A DNA stretch of 64,000 nt from Neorhizobium sp. JUb45. Its GTDB lineage: Bacteria; Pseudomonadota; Alphaproteobacteria; Rhizobiales; Rhizobiaceae. Positions 24,797 to 34,855 of the stretch are shown here, piece by piece. Position 1 is the first letter of the stretch. The number at the start of each line of letters is the position of its first letter. Where the stretch lies: NCBI RefSeq assembly GCF_004343585.1, contig NZ_SLYW01000006.1, positions 124,001 to 188,000 of the forward strand. Reading direction: 5' to 3'. The position numbers and the translations under genes are program-made. The notes under the pieces are model-generated. The model did not search any database and was not told the origin of the DNA. It saw nothing but the letters and a program-made list of their open reading frames with translations.

Positions 24797-25453
24797 ATGA
24801 CTAACCCGGTTCAAATGGAACTTTCACGCCGAGACCTGCTTATCTCGTCAGCCGCGACGATTGCGGCGAGCGGAACCGTCGCCAGTCCCATAGCGGCGCA
24901 ATCGATGGGGAACGACATGGATTACAGAACCAGTACAAATTACAAAACCCAGGTGTCATTTACGGTGAATGGCGAGAAGCAGCAGTTGAACGTCGATAAC
25001 CGCACGACGCTTCTCGATGCGCTGCGCGAACATCTTCATCTGACTGGGACCAAGAAGGGCTGCGACCACGGACAGTGCGGTGCCTGTACCGTTCTCATCG
25101 ATGGCAGACGCATCAATGCCTGTCTGACGCTTGCCGTCATGCATGAAGGCGACAATGTGACGACGATCGAAGGACTGGGCGCGCCGGGCGATCTTCACCC
25201 GATGCAGGCGGCATTTGTCAAACATGACGGGTTTCAGTGCGGTTATTGTACGCCCGGCCAGATCTGTTCCGCCGTGGCGGCGCTGGAAGAGATCAAAACC
25301 AATATCCCCAGCCACGCCACAACCGATTTGATGCAGCAGGCGGAAATTTCGGACGCAGAAATTCGCGAACGGATGAGCGGAAATCTCTGTCGATGCGGGG
25401 CGTACTCCAACATCCTCGACGCCATTGTCGAGGTTGCGGAGGCACGCCCATGA
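24797..25453 (+). CDS. paoA: periplasmic aldehyde oxidoreductase, 2Fe-2S subunit
   Basis: A 218-residue iron-sulfur subunit. A twin-arginine signal (LSRRDLLIS) is followed by the plant-type [2Fe-2S] site (GCDHGQCGACTV) and the second, helical [2Fe-2S] site (CGYCTPGQ and NLCRCGAYSNI). This is the PaoA/YagT arrangement. It forms a complex with the FAD and molybdenum subunits encoded next, exported by the Tat system together. The ATG at 24797 has an AGAGGTG ribosome site; the frame extends upstream without value. It overlaps paoB by 4 nt. Confidence 0.92.
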   Translation: MTNPVQMELSRRDLLISSAATIAASGTVASPIAAQSMGNDMDYRTSTNYKTQVSFTVNGEKQQLNVDNRTTLLDALREHLHLTGTKKGCDHGQCGACTVLIDGRRINACLTLAVMHEGDNVTTIEGLGAPGDLHPMQAAFVKHDGFQCGYCTPGQICSAVAALEEIKTNIPSHATTDLMQQAEISDAEIRERMSGNLCRCGAYSNILDAIVEVAEARP

Positions 25454-26400
25454 AATCCTTCACCTATGAACGCGCCTCGACAGCAGAGGCAGCAGCGCAG
25501 GCCGCCGCCAAAAATTCCGGCGCCAAATTTATCGCCGGCGGCACCAATCTTCTCGATTTGATGAAGCTGGAGATCGAGACGCCGCAGCATCTCATCGATG
25601 TCAACGGCATCGGGCTCGACAGGATCGAGGCGACACCTGAGGGCGGGCTGCGGATCGGCGCGCTGGTGCGCAATACCGATCTGGCCGCAAATGAAACCGT
25701 CCGGCGGGATTACGGGCTTCTGTCGCGCGCGCTGGTGGCCGGCGCTTCCGGCCAGCTTCGCAACAAGGCAACCACCGCCGGAAATCTGCTGCAACGGACG
25801 CGATGTCCTTATTTCTACGACCCGAACCAGCCCTGCAACAAAAGGCAGGCAGGGTCGGGTTGTTCGGCCATTGGCGGTGTGACACGCCAGCTTGGGGTGA
25901 TCGGCACGAGCGATGCCTGTATCGCCACGCATCCGAGCGACATGGCGGTCGCCATGCGGGCGCTCGATGCCGAGGTCGAAACGGTGAAAAGCGACGGTTC
26001 GACGCGATCGATACCGATTGCCAATTTTCACCGCCTGCCGGGTGACACGCCGCATGTCGAGACGGCACTTGAAGACGGTGAGTTCATCACGGCCGTCGTG
26101 TTGCCGAAACCAGTTGGCGGCAAGCACATATATCGAAAGGTGCGCGACCGGGCATCCTATGCGTTCGCGCTGGTTTCCATTGCGGCCGTAATACAGGCTG
26201 ATGGGAGAGGGCGTGTCGCCGTGGGTGGCGTGGCGCCAAGGCCATGGCGCGTTGAGGAGGCAGATGCTGAACTGACGAAAGGTGCAAGAGCAACATCCGG
26301 CATTCTGCTCGATGGAGCACGTCCCACCGACGATAACCGGTTCAAGATCGATCTGGTCGAGCGCACGCTCGGTGCCGTGATCGCAGAAGCAAAGGGGTAA
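25450..26400 (+). CDS. paoB: periplasmic aldehyde oxidoreductase, FAD subunit
   Basis: A 316-residue FAD subunit of the xanthine dehydrogenase family. The FAD-binding elements are KFIAGGTNLLDLMKLE near residue 27 and GQLRNKATTAGNLLQRTRCPYF. The cysteines in CPYFYDP...PCNKR...GSGC match the extra [4Fe-4S] loop known in PaoB. It has no own signal peptide, so it is probably co-exported with PaoA. The ATG at 25450 overlaps the paoA stop; a longer frame upstream is a shadow of paoA. Confidence 0.92.
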   Translation: MKSFTYERASTAEAAAQAAAKNSGAKFIAGGTNLLDLMKLEIETPQHLIDVNGIGLDRIEATPEGGLRIGALVRNTDLAANETVRRDYGLLSRALVAGASGQLRNKATTAGNLLQRTRCPYFYDPNQPCNKRQAGSGCSAIGGVTRQLGVIGTSDACIATHPSDMAVAMRALDAEVETVKSDGSTRSIPIANFHRLPGDTPHVETALEDGEFITAVVLPKPVGGKHIYRKVRDRASYAFALVSIAAVIQADGRGRVAVGGVAPRPWRVEEADAELTKGARATSGILLDGARPTDDNRFKIDLVERTLGAVIAEAKG

Positions 26401-26404
26401 GGCC

Positions 26405-28603
26405 ATGCAGTTCGACACACCGGCAACGACCAATCCGATCGACCGGATGAAGGTCGTGGGCAAACCGATCCACCGCATCGACGGACAGCTGAAGACGACC
26501 GGCCGCGCCAAATATGCCTATGAGTGGCATGACGCCGATATCGCATATGCATACGGTTACCCCGTCGGCTCCGCCATCGCCAAGGGCCGCATCACCTCGA
26601 TGGATACTTCGGCCGCCAAGGCTGCTCCTGGCGTTCTGGCGGTCGTGACAACACTTGACGTCGGGGATCTGAAGAAGGGGCAGTTCAATACTGCAAACCT
26701 TTTTGGCGGATCACAGATCCAGCATTATCATCAGGCGGTCGCCGTCGTTGTTGCCGAAACGTTCGAGCAGGCCCGTTCCGCTGCGTCTCTGATCAAGGTC
26801 GATTACGCGGAAGAAAAAGGCTTTTTCGATCTGGAGGTCGCGGCAGAAAAGGCTGTGAAACCGGATGAATCGCAAGAACCGGACAGTGCTGTCGGTGATT
26901 TCGATGCCGCTTTCCGCACCGCACCGGTGACACTCGATGCGCGATATGCGACCCCGGATCAGTCGCATGCGATGATGGAACCGCACGCGTCGATCGCTGC
27001 CTGGAATGGTGACGAGGTGACCTTGTGGACATCGAGCCAGATGATCGACTGGTGGCGCGGCGATTTCGCACAGACGCTCGGCATCGAGAAGGACAAGGTG
27101 CATCTGATGTCGCCCTTCATCGGTGGAGGGTTCGGTGGAAAGCTGTTTTTGCGTGTCGATGCGGTTCTGGCTGCCTTCGGAGCCAAGGCCTGCGGGCGTC
27201 CCGTCAAGGTCGCGCTGCCGCGTCCGTTCATTGCAAACAATACGACGCATCGCCCGGCGACGCTGCAGCGCATCCGTATCGGCGCGCAGCGGGATGGAAA
27301 GATCACCGCCATCGGCCACGAAAGCTGGTCGGGCAATCTGCCGGACGGATCACTGGAAACCGCCGTCATGCAGACCCGGCTTCTTTATGCCGGGGAAAAC
27401 CGTATGACCGCGATGCGGCTTGCCGCGCTTGATCTGCCGGAAGGCAATGCCATGCGTGCGCCGGGCGAAGCGCCCGGCCTGATGGCGCTCGAAATCGCCA
27501 TCGACGAGATGGCGGAGAAACTCGGGATCGACCCAATCGAATTCCGCATCATCAACGATACGCAGGTTGATCCGGAAAATCCCGAGCGGCCATTTTCCCA
27601 CCGCGATCTGATCGGTTGTCTCAAGCTGGGTGCTGAACGTTTCGGGTGGGATTCCCGCAAGGCGCCGGCCACGCGTCGCGAAGGAAACTGGATGATCGGC
27701 CTTGGTGTGGCAGCAGCGTTCCGCAACAATCTCGTCCTGCCATCCGGTGCGCGTGTGCGGCTTGGCAGCGACGGGATCGTCACCGTCGAAACCGACATGA
27801 CCGATATCGGCACGGGCAGCTATACGATCATTGCCCAGACTGCCGCCGAAATGATGGGCGTTGATGTCGACAGAGTGGCCGTGCAGCTCGGGGATTCGCG
27901 TTTCCCCGTCTCCGCCGGCTCCGGCGGACAGTTCGGTGCCAACTCCTCGACGTCCGGTGTTTACGCCGCCTGCATCAAGCTGCGGGAAGCGGTTGCCCGA
28001 AAACTCGGCTTCAATTCCGCCGACGTGATTTTCGAAGACGGCAACGTCCGTTCCGGCAACAGGACTGTGCCACTGGCGGAAGCCGCAGGCGTGGACGGTC
28101 TGGTCGGCGAGGACACGATGACCTGGGGCGATCTGACCGAGACCCATCAGCAATCGACCTTTGGCGGGCATTTTGTCGAGGTCGGCGTCGATGTCGTGAC
28201 AGGCGAAACCCGTATCTTCCGCATGCTGGCTGTCTGTGCGGCTGGTCGTATCCTTAACCCGATCACGGCGCGCAGCCAGATGATCGGGGCAATGACGATG
28301 GGGGTGGGCGGTGCGCTGTTGGAAGAGCTCTCGGTCGATACCCGTCGTGGCTTTTTCGTCAATCATGATCTCGCCGGTTACGAAATTCCGGTCCACGCCG
28401 ATATCCCGCATCAGGAGGTCATTTTCCTGGATGAGACCGATCCCTATTCCTCGCCGATGAAGGCAAAGGGTGTGGGCGAACTTGGTCTGTGTGGCGTGGC
28501 CGCCGCGATTGCCAACGCGATCTACAATGCCACGGGTGTGCGGGTGCGGGATTATCCGATCACGCTCGATAAGCTGATCGGAGGACTACCGGATGTTGCT
28601 TGA
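26405..28603 (+). CDS. paoC: periplasmic aldehyde oxidoreductase, molybdenum subunit
   Basis: A 732-residue molybdenum subunit, the same length as Escherichia coli PaoC. Catalytic Glu692 lies in GVGELGLCG, as in the family. Other cofactor contacts are FIGGGFGGK, MRAPGEAPG and SGGQFGANSSTSG. The subunit holds the molybdopterin cytosine dinucleotide and oxidises aldehydes to acids. The start lies 5 bases behind paoB and the end overlaps the maturation gene by 11 nt. The complex probably detoxifies aromatic aldehydes in the periplasm. Confidence 0.93.
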   Translation: MQFDTPATTNPIDRMKVVGKPIHRIDGQLKTTGRAKYAYEWHDADIAYAYGYPVGSAIAKGRITSMDTSAAKAAPGVLAVVTTLDVGDLKKGQFNTANLFGGSQIQHYHQAVAVVVAETFEQARSAASLIKVDYAEEKGFFDLEVAAEKAVKPDESQEPDSAVGDFDAAFRTAPVTLDARYATPDQSHAMMEPHASIAAWNGDEVTLWTSSQMIDWWRGDFAQTLGIEKDKVHLMSPFIGGGFGGKLFLRVDAVLAAFGAKACGRPVKVALPRPFIANNTTHRPATLQRIRIGAQRDGKITAIGHESWSGNLPDGSLETAVMQTRLLYAGENRMTAMRLAALDLPEGNAMRAPGEAPGLMALEIAIDEMAEKLGIDPIEFRIINDTQVDPENPERPFSHRDLIGCLKLGAERFGWDSRKAPATRREGNWMIGLGVAAAFRNNLVLPSGARVRLGSDGIVTVETDMTDIGTGSYTIIAQTAAEMMGVDVDRVAVQLGDSRFPVSAGSGGQFGANSSTSGVYAACIKLREAVARKLGFNSADVIFEDGNVRSGNRTVPLAEAAGVDGLVGEDTMTWGDLTETHQQSTFGGHFVEVGVDVVTGETRIFRMLAVCAAGRILNPITARSQMIGAMTMGVGGALLEELSVDTRRGFFVNHDLAGYEIPVHADIPHQEVIFLDETDPYSSPMKAKGVGELGLCGVAAAIANAIYNATGVRVRDYPITLDKLIGGLPDVA

Positions 28604-29552
28604 AGACGCCATGGCGGCAGAACCTCCATCACAATTCGCCGACGACAGCGAGAGCAGACCGACACCTTTTCGGGTGGATGTTGGCGACCAACCTGTCGAC
28701 ATCCTCCAGTTTGCTCTCGACGCTTTTGAAACGGGTGGTGTTGCGCTGGCGACGCTGGTGGACATTCGCGGAGGCGCGGCGAGGGCGCTTGGCTCACATG
28801 TCGCCATCGCCGCCGATGGTCGTTTCTGTGGCTATGTGTCGGGCGGCTGTGTGGAGACAGCCGTGGCGTCGGAAGCGCTGGTCGCGATTGCCGAAGCCAA
28901 TGATCGCAGTGTCACCTATGGTGACGGCTCGCCCTTCTTCGATATAGTGCTGCCTTGTGGTGGTGGAATAACGGTTGCGATCCATGTGCTGCGGGATGCC
29001 GGACCACTGCGCGACGTTCTCGACCGGGTGGCCGACAGAGCGCCGGCGGCGCTGCGATATTCGCCCGAAAGCCAATCACTCGAACTTTCGGAATGCCTTC
29101 TACGCACCTGTTGGCAAGGTGCCGAATTTGTTACGCTTTACTGCCCGGTGACGCGCGTCGTCATTTCCGGAATGAGTATGGAAGCCGAGGCGGTTGCCCG
29201 GCTCGCCACGACGTCTCGCTGGGATGTGGTCTTGCCGAATGGCTTTGAAGGTGACCTCGCCAGCATGATGGATGCATTCACGGCCGTCGTGCTGTTGCAC
29301 CATGATCTCGATGCCGAGGAGCGTGTTCTGGACGTCGCCACGGCATCATCGGCCTTCTATGTCGGGGCTTTGGGAAGTACCCGTACGCACCGGCAGCGCT
29401 CGGAGCGGATGCAGAGGCGAGGATTTTCTCGGCAGGACATTGATCGGATCAAGGCGCCGATCGGCATGTTTGGGCCGACACGAGACGCCACGACGCTGGC
29501 ACTATCGGTGGTCGCGGATATTGCCGCAAGTCGGTTAGCTACCTATGGATGA
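28593..29552 (+). CDS. XdhC/CoxI-family molybdenum cofactor maturation protein (PaoD-like)
   Basis: A 319-residue protein of the XdhC family, which sulfurates and inserts the molybdenum cofactor into xanthine-dehydrogenase-type enzymes. Typical elements are VALATLVDIRGGAARALGSHVAI, GYVSGGCVE and, at the C-terminus, YVGALGSTRTHRQR with a following APIGMFGPTRDATTLALSV. The gene overlaps paoC by 11 nt and the next gene by 8 nt. It is the PaoD counterpart of this operon, probably acting in the cytoplasm before Tat export. Confidence 0.9.
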   Translation: MLLEDAMAAEPPSQFADDSESRPTPFRVDVGDQPVDILQFALDAFETGGVALATLVDIRGGAARALGSHVAIAADGRFCGYVSGGCVETAVASEALVAIAEANDRSVTYGDGSPFFDIVLPCGGGITVAIHVLRDAGPLRDVLDRVADRAPAALRYSPESQSLELSECLLRTCWQGAEFVTLYCPVTRVVISGMSMEAEAVARLATTSRWDVVLPNGFEGDLASMMDAFTAVVLLHHDLDAEERVLDVATASSAFYVGALGSTRTHRQRSERMQRRGFSRQDIDRIKAPIGMFGPTRDATTLALSVVADIAASRLATYG

Positions 29553-30231
29553 GATTCCGCAGACGGCCGGGAAGCTCGAAAGCAGCAGATCTCCATCTGT
29601 CAGCATTGTCATGCTCGCGGCTGGCCAGTCGAGCCGTATGAAAGAGCAGGGGCACAAGCTTCTGGCACGCTTTGATGGTGTACCGTTTCTCAGGAAATCG
29701 GTCCTGTCTGCCATCGGAAGCGATAGCCAGTCCGTCGTGGTCGTCATCGGTGAGCAACACAGTGTGTTGCGGGAAACCATCGCAGATCTGGATATGCGTG
29801 TGGTCGAAAATCTCGGATCCGCCTCCGGCCTAGCATCCTCTATTCGTGTTGGGGTGATGGCCGCTGAGCCGGATAAACCGGATGGCGTGTTGATCGCGCT
29901 TGCTGACATGCCGGCGATAGAAACCGTACGACTGGATCGGCTTATAGCGGCCTTTCGCGAGCATCAGGGCGAACGTGTCATACGTGCCACGGCGAATGGC
30001 AGACCGGGCAATCCGGTGATTTTCCCCTCTTCTTGGTTTGAACGTCTGAAAGGCCTTGCCGGCGACGTCGGAGCGCGCGCACTTCTGAAGGATAACGCCG
30101 CCGCCATTGTCGATGTCGAAATCGGTGAGGCAGCGTTTGCTGATGTCGACACACCGGAAGAGCTGATTGCGGCGGGCGGGGTACCTTTTACCGGCAATGC
30201 GCAGGGAACTGTTTGTTCAACTGAGAGTTAA
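29545..30231 (+). CDS. MocA-like molybdopterin cytidylyltransferase
   Basis: A 228-residue nucleotidyltransferase of the MobA/MocA family. The N-terminal loop MLAAGQSSRMKEQGHKLL binds the nucleotide; IALADMPAIE near residue 117 and the PGNPVIFP stretch are also typical. MocA makes molybdopterin cytosine dinucleotide, the cofactor used by PaoC-type enzymes, which fits its place as the last gene in the operon. A role as GTP-using MobA is less likely for this context. Confidence 0.88.
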   Translation: MDEIPQTAGKLESSRSPSVSIVMLAAGQSSRMKEQGHKLLARFDGVPFLRKSVLSAIGSDSQSVVVVIGEQHSVLRETIADLDMRVVENLGSASGLASSIRVGVMAAEPDKPDGVLIALADMPAIETVRLDRLIAAFREHQGERVIRATANGRPGNPVIFPSSWFERLKGLAGDVGARALLKDNAAAIVDVEIGEAAFADVDTPEELIAAGGVPFTGNAQGTVCSTES

Positions 30232-30289
30232 GCACCGAATGAACATGTGCGAAACCGACATTCGCGCACCGGCAGGGGTGCTGACATAG

Positions 30290-31321
30290 ATGATGGATGA
30301 GCGATTGACCGACCGCTGTCGGCCAACCCGAAACAAACGATTTCCGGTACCGCTCTGTCTGCTCGCACTCGTCCTTTCCGCCTGTCTCATCAGTTCCTGC
30401 TCCGGCAGCCATTCCACGCTCGATCCTGCCGGGCCGGAAGCGGCAAAAGTCGCCCAGTTATTCTACGTCATGCTGGCCGGCGGCGCGGTGATCTGGATAG
30501 GTCTCGTGGCTGCGTTGATTTATGCGGCGAGCAAGAAGCATGCACATAGCGAGGAGAGTGCCGGTCGCGTCATCCTCTGGGGCGGAGCCGTCATTCCAAC
30601 CGTCATTCTGTGCGTGCTTCTTTCCTATGGGATGTGGCTGATGCCGGCGATCCGGCCCTGGGTGCCGGATGACCAGCAGGTTCGCCGCATCGAGGTAACC
30701 GGCGAACAGTTCTGGTGGCGGGTGCGCTATCTGGATGAAGCAGGCAGGGTGATGTTCGAGACGGGCAACGAGGTGCGCATCCCGGTCGGCGAACCGGCGC
30801 ATTTTTCGCTCAAGGCCGCAGACGTTATCCATTCCTTCTGGGTGCCGTCACTCGGCGGCAAGATGGACATGATTCCCGGTCGCACCAATCCGCTGACCTT
30901 GACGGCCGATAAGGAAGGGACCTATCGCGGTGTCTGTGCCGAATTCTGCGGAGAATCCCATGCACTGATGGCTTTCACCGTGCGCGCTGTCGCACCCGAG
31001 GAGCATGAGGCGTGGCTTGCCGAGCGCCGGGATTCCGCTCCGCAGGATGCCGAAGGGCTCGCCGTCTTTCTCAATAACGGCTGCGGCGCCTGCCATGCAA
31101 TTTCCGGCACGGCGGCCAATGGCCGTATCGGCCCGGACCTGACGGCCTTTGGCGCGCGCGACATGCTGGCGGCCGGAACATTGCCGCATACCGCTGAAGA
31201 TATTGCGCGCTTCATTGCCGATCCGGGCGAGATCAAGCCGGGTGTGAAGATGCCGCGTTTCGGCATGCTGCCTGAAGACGACATCGAGAAAATTGCAGCC
31301 TTCCTGAAGGAGCTCAGGTGA
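30290..31321 (+). CDS. cytochrome c oxidase subunit II with C-terminal haem c domain
   Basis: A 343-residue subunit II. Two transmembrane helices lie in the first ~110 residues, after an N-terminal lipobox-like region (LISSCSGS). The CuA domain has VIHSFWVPSLGGKMD and CAEFCGESHALM. A haem c domain with CGACH follows near residue 262. This is the caa3-type layout, in which the fused cytochrome c passes electrons to CuA. The gene overlaps the subunit I gene by one base. It begins an oxidase operon of six genes running to 35904. Confidence 0.92.
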   Translation: MMDERLTDRCRPTRNKRFPVPLCLLALVLSACLISSCSGSHSTLDPAGPEAAKVAQLFYVMLAGGAVIWIGLVAALIYAASKKHAHSEESAGRVILWGGAVIPTVILCVLLSYGMWLMPAIRPWVPDDQQVRRIEVTGEQFWWRVRYLDEAGRVMFETGNEVRIPVGEPAHFSLKAADVIHSFWVPSLGGKMDMIPGRTNPLTLTADKEGTYRGVCAEFCGESHALMAFTVRAVAPEEHEAWLAERRDSAPQDAEGLAVFLNNGCGACHAISGTAANGRIGPDLTAFGARDMLAAGTLPHTAEDIARFIADPGEIKPGVKMPRFGMLPEDDIEKIAAFLKELR

Positions 31322-33834
31322 TGGTGGAGCTCGGCAATTTTTCGCCCGAAGAGCGGGCAGCGCAGGAAGAGCGGTTGCGCAAGGTGTGGAAGACACCGGG
31401 CGGCTGGCGTTACTGGACCTCGGTCAACAATAGCGAGATCGGCCTCTGGTACGGCGTCACAGCCTTTGCCTTCATGTTGTTTGCAGGGGCGCTGGCGCTT
31501 CTCATGCGCGCCCAGCTCGCCACACCCAACAATGATCTCGTCTCTGCCGAACTCTACAATCAGGCCTTTACCCTGCATGGCACGGTGATGATGTTCCTGT
31601 TTGCCGTGCCGATCTTCGAGGCCGTGGCAATCTTCCTGCTGCCCTCCATGCTGGGCGCACGAGAACTGCCGTTTCCGCGACTGTCGGCCTTCGGCTTCTG
31701 GAGCTTTCTGCTCGGCGGCATCTTTGTCTGCGGCTCGATCTTTTTCAACGCCGCACCCAATGCCGGCTGGTTCATGTATCCGCCTTTGGCAACGGACAAG
31801 GAATATGCCGGCATCGGTGCGGATATATGGCTGCTCGGCCTGTCTTTCATCGAAGTGGCGTCGATCGCGGCGGCTGTCGAAATCATCGTCGGTATCATGA
31901 AGTGCCGCGCTCCCGGAATGCGCATCAACATGATGCCGATGTTCGCCTGGTATCTCCTGATCGTCGCGGGGATGATCCTGTTCGCCTTCCCGCCGCTGAT
32001 CGCCGGCGACATCCTGTTCGAGATGGAGCGGATGTTTGACTGGCCGTTCTTCGACGTCACGCGTGGCGGTGACCCATTGCTCTGGCAACACCTTTTCTGG
32101 ATCTTTGGCCACCCGGAAGTCTACATCATCTTCCTGCCCGCCATCGCGCTGATGGCGATGATCGTGCCGACCTTTTCGCAACGGCCCATCGTCGGTTATT
32201 CGTGGATCGTGCTGGCGGCCGTCGGAACGGGATTTCTCAGTTTTGGCCTGTGGGTGCATCACATGTTCACCACCGGCCTGCCGCAAATTTCGCTCGCCTT
32301 TTTCTCCGCTGCATCGGAAGCGGTGGCAATCCCGACGGGGGTGCAGATTTTTGTGTTCATCGCCACAATGCTGGCTGGTAGGGTGATTTTTTCATTGCCG
32401 ATGCTGTTCGGTGCCGGGGGGTTGGCAATCTTCATCATTGGAGGTTTGACCGGCGTCATGGTGGCGCTGGCACCTTTCGACTGGCAGGCGCATGACACCT
32501 ATTTCATCGTCGCCCACCTGCATTATGTGCTGATCGGTGGCATGTTTTTCCCGATCGTCGCCGGTATCTATTATTATTTCCCCTTCGTAACAGGAAAGAA
32601 ACTCTCGGATGCATGGGGCAAGGTGGCCTTCTGGCTGATGTTTGTCGGCTTCAATGTTGCTTTCTTCCCGATGCATTTTTCCGGGCTTCGCGGCATGCCG
32701 CGGCGGGTTTTTACCTACCCGGAGCACTTTGGCTGGGATCTGTTCAATCTCCTGTCTACGATCGGCGCGTTCATCTTTGCTGCCGGGGTTTTGACGTTCG
32801 TCATCGATATTTTCCGCCCGAAACCCGAACCGGAGACGCGCAATCTCAACCCCTGGAATGCCGGCACGCTGGAATGGACCAATGATCCGTCCGAGGATTG
32901 GGGCATGCGCTCGGTGCCGATCATCACCAGTCGTTATCCACTCTGGGAACAGGAAAACCTGCAGGCCGATATCGAGGCCGGTCGCTATTACCTGCCGGAT
33001 GCTAAGTCCGGCAAACGCGAGACGCTGGTGACCTCCGTTCTCGATGCCGAACCGATCCAGTGCCTGCGTGTCGGCGGCGTCTCCTACGTGCCGATGATTT
33101 CAGCGCTGGCGCTCGGTGGTGTGTTTATTGCGCTCACCTATCACTGGTGGATCCCGACGATCCTCTGCGCCGTCATCACATTCATCGCCATCCTCTGGTG
33201 GCTGTGGACGGGCACCGCGCAGATCCCGGAGACGGAAGAGGTCGATGTTGGCCTTGGAAAGACGCTGCCGGTCTATGTGTCCGGTCCGGCCTCGGTGGGC
33301 TGGTGGGCGATGTTCATCACCATGGTCGGCGATGGCACCGCCTTTGCCAGCCTGATCTTCGGTTATTTCTTCTACTGGACGGTGCATGACGATTTTACAG
33401 CCGGTGCCACCGGGCCGGGTGCGTTCTGGCCGATGGTCGCCCTTGTTCTGTTCGTCACCGCATGGCTTTTGACCATTGCGGCGCGGGCACTTAACGAGAA
33501 GGGGCCGGCTGGCTGCCGCATCGCGCTTGGCGCCGGTATACTCGTCACCATCGCCGCCTGCCTCGCAGGGCTTGCAGGGCCATATGTCCATGGCATGGAT
33601 CCGACCTCAAACGTTTATCCCGCCACGGTCTGGGTGATCGCCCTCTGGACGGTCGTTCATGGCGCGGTGGGCATCGTCATGCAGGCCTACAGTCTTGCCC
33701 GCAGTTTTGCCGGTCGCATGACGGCTGAGTATGATCAGGATATCCGCAACGTCACGCTTTACTGGCATTTCATGGCCTTCACCGCGGTCGTCACCTTCGC
33801 CGTCCTCGGCCTTTTCCCGATGGTGAGCGCATGA
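31321..33834 (+). CDS. cytochrome c oxidase subunit I, fused to subunit III
   Basis: An 837-residue fusion. Residues 1 to about 570 are subunit I: the haem a ligand is in FTLHGTVMMF, the CuB site with the His-Tyr pair in FGHPEVYI, two more CuB His in WVHHMF, and the haem a3/a ligands in VAHLHYVL. From about 590 onward five or more helices with YFFYWTVHDDF and WPMVALVLFVTAW are subunit III. Such fusions occur in caa3-type and related oxidases. It pumps protons while reducing oxygen. The next gene overlaps by 4 nt. Confidence 0.92.
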   Translation: MVELGNFSPEERAAQEERLRKVWKTPGGWRYWTSVNNSEIGLWYGVTAFAFMLFAGALALLMRAQLATPNNDLVSAELYNQAFTLHGTVMMFLFAVPIFEAVAIFLLPSMLGARELPFPRLSAFGFWSFLLGGIFVCGSIFFNAAPNAGWFMYPPLATDKEYAGIGADIWLLGLSFIEVASIAAAVEIIVGIMKCRAPGMRINMMPMFAWYLLIVAGMILFAFPPLIAGDILFEMERMFDWPFFDVTRGGDPLLWQHLFWIFGHPEVYIIFLPAIALMAMIVPTFSQRPIVGYSWIVLAAVGTGFLSFGLWVHHMFTTGLPQISLAFFSAASEAVAIPTGVQIFVFIATMLAGRVIFSLPMLFGAGGLAIFIIGGLTGVMVALAPFDWQAHDTYFIVAHLHYVLIGGMFFPIVAGIYYYFPFVTGKKLSDAWGKVAFWLMFVGFNVAFFPMHFSGLRGMPRRVFTYPEHFGWDLFNLLSTIGAFIFAAGVLTFVIDIFRPKPEPETRNLNPWNAGTLEWTNDPSEDWGMRSVPIITSRYPLWEQENLQADIEAGRYYLPDAKSGKRETLVTSVLDAEPIQCLRVGGVSYVPMISALALGGVFIALTYHWWIPTILCAVITFIAILWWLWTGTAQIPETEEVDVGLGKTLPVYVSGPASVGWWAMFITMVGDGTAFASLIFGYFFYWTVHDDFTAGATGPGAFWPMVALVLFVTAWLLTIAARALNEKGPAGCRIALGAGILVTIAACLAGLAGPYVHGMDPTSNVYPATVWVIALWTVVHGAVGIVMQAYSLARSFAGRMTAEYDQDIRNVTLYWHFMAFTAVVTFAVLGLFPMVSA

Positions 33835-34214
33835 AGAGCTTTATCCCGCGCGAGGTGGAAAGCCTCTGGACCCTGTTTACCGCTCCCACAGTCTGGGCGA
33901 TCCATTTTGTCGGCTGTTATGCGGCTGTCGCCGTCTATTGCGCCAAGGCCGCCACGCTTGATCTCAGCTTCGAGACCGTGCGGCTGGCGCTTGGTGGCTT
34001 CACGATCGTGGCACTCGCGGTCATCGTGCTGTCGGCCTACCTCGCATGGCGGCAATGGAGTTTTGGCGTGCAGGACCCGCCACATGACGAGCCGACGAGA
34101 GATGGTCGTACCCTGTTTCAGGGCTATGCGACGTTGCTTCTCTCCGGACTCAGTTTCGTCGCCGTCGTCTATGCTGCCATCCCGCTGCTCTTCATTGCGG
34201 AGTGCCAGCGATGA
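33831..34214 (+). CDS. small membrane protein of the oxidase operon
   Basis: A 127-residue protein with three or four hydrophobic segments (VWAIHFVGCYAAVAVY, LGGFTIVALAVIVLSAYLAW, LLLSGLSFVAVVYAAIPLLF). It overlaps both neighbours by 4 nt (ATGA). No domain can be named; similar short membrane proteins follow the I-III fusion gene in other alphaproteobacteria, by recollection. It might be an extra oxidase subunit or assembly aid. Confidence 0.75.
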   Translation: MKSFIPREVESLWTLFTAPTVWAIHFVGCYAAVAVYCAKAATLDLSFETVRLALGGFTIVALAVIVLSAYLAWRQWSFGVQDPPHDEPTRDGRTLFQGYATLLLSGLSFVAVVYAAIPLLFIAECQR

Positions 34215-34855
34215 AAACGATTTCACTGATCGCCGGCCTGATCCTGCTGGTGCTCTTGTGGGGCGTGTTGCTGCCTTTCGCCGATCGTTCCTCCTTTGCC
34301 ATCCATATGATCGCCCATATGGGCGTGGTGGCCGGTGCAGCACCCCTGATTGCTATCGGCCTGTCAGGCGCGCGATTCGACCTTCCGGCACGGTGGCCCT
34401 GGTTCTCGCCGATTTTGGCCTCCATCATCGAACTTGTTGCGGTCTGGGCGTGGCATATCCCGGTATTGCGGGTGCTGTCGGAAAATTCCGGTCTGGTGGC
34501 GGGGTTGGAGCAGATCATTTTTCTTCTCGCCGGCCTGATCCTCTGGCTGTCCTGTCTCGGAGGCCTTGAGGCGGGAAGAGATGCGCGGCGTCTGGCAGGT
34601 GCGGTCGGCCTGTTGTTCACCTCCATGCATATGACGCTTCTCGGTGCGCTGCTCGCCTTGTCGCCGCGCGCGCTCTATGGTTCCGCCGAGGTGACCTGTT
34701 TCGGCATTCCGCTCAGCCCGGTCGTTGATCAGCAGGCCGGTGGTGTCATCATGCTGCTGGTGGGAGCGGCGGTTTACCTTGCCGGCGGCGTCTCGTTGCT
34801 GGCCAAGACGCTCAATACCGGTATCCCTGCAGTGCCGGGAAGGAGAGGCGAATGA
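34211..34855 (+). CDS. cytochrome c oxidase assembly protein, caa3 CtaG family
   Basis: A 214-residue integral membrane protein with about six helices. Conserved histidines appear in HMIAHMGVVAGAAPL, in WAWHIPVL and in FTSMHMTLLGALLAL, the pattern of the caa3-type CtaG family (DUF1404 group), which is thought to help copper-site assembly. The ATG at 34211 overlaps the stop of the preceding gene; the longer frame at 34202 is less likely. The end overlaps the cytochrome c gene. Confidence 0.82.
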   Translation: MKTISLIAGLILLVLLWGVLLPFADRSSFAIHMIAHMGVVAGAAPLIAIGLSGARFDLPARWPWFSPILASIIELVAVWAWHIPVLRVLSENSGLVAGLEQIIFLLAGLILWLSCLGGLEAGRDARRLAGAVGLLFTSMHMTLLGALLALSPRALYGSAEVTCFGIPLSPVVDQQAGGVIMLLVGAAVYLAGGVSLLAKTLNTGIPAVPGRRGE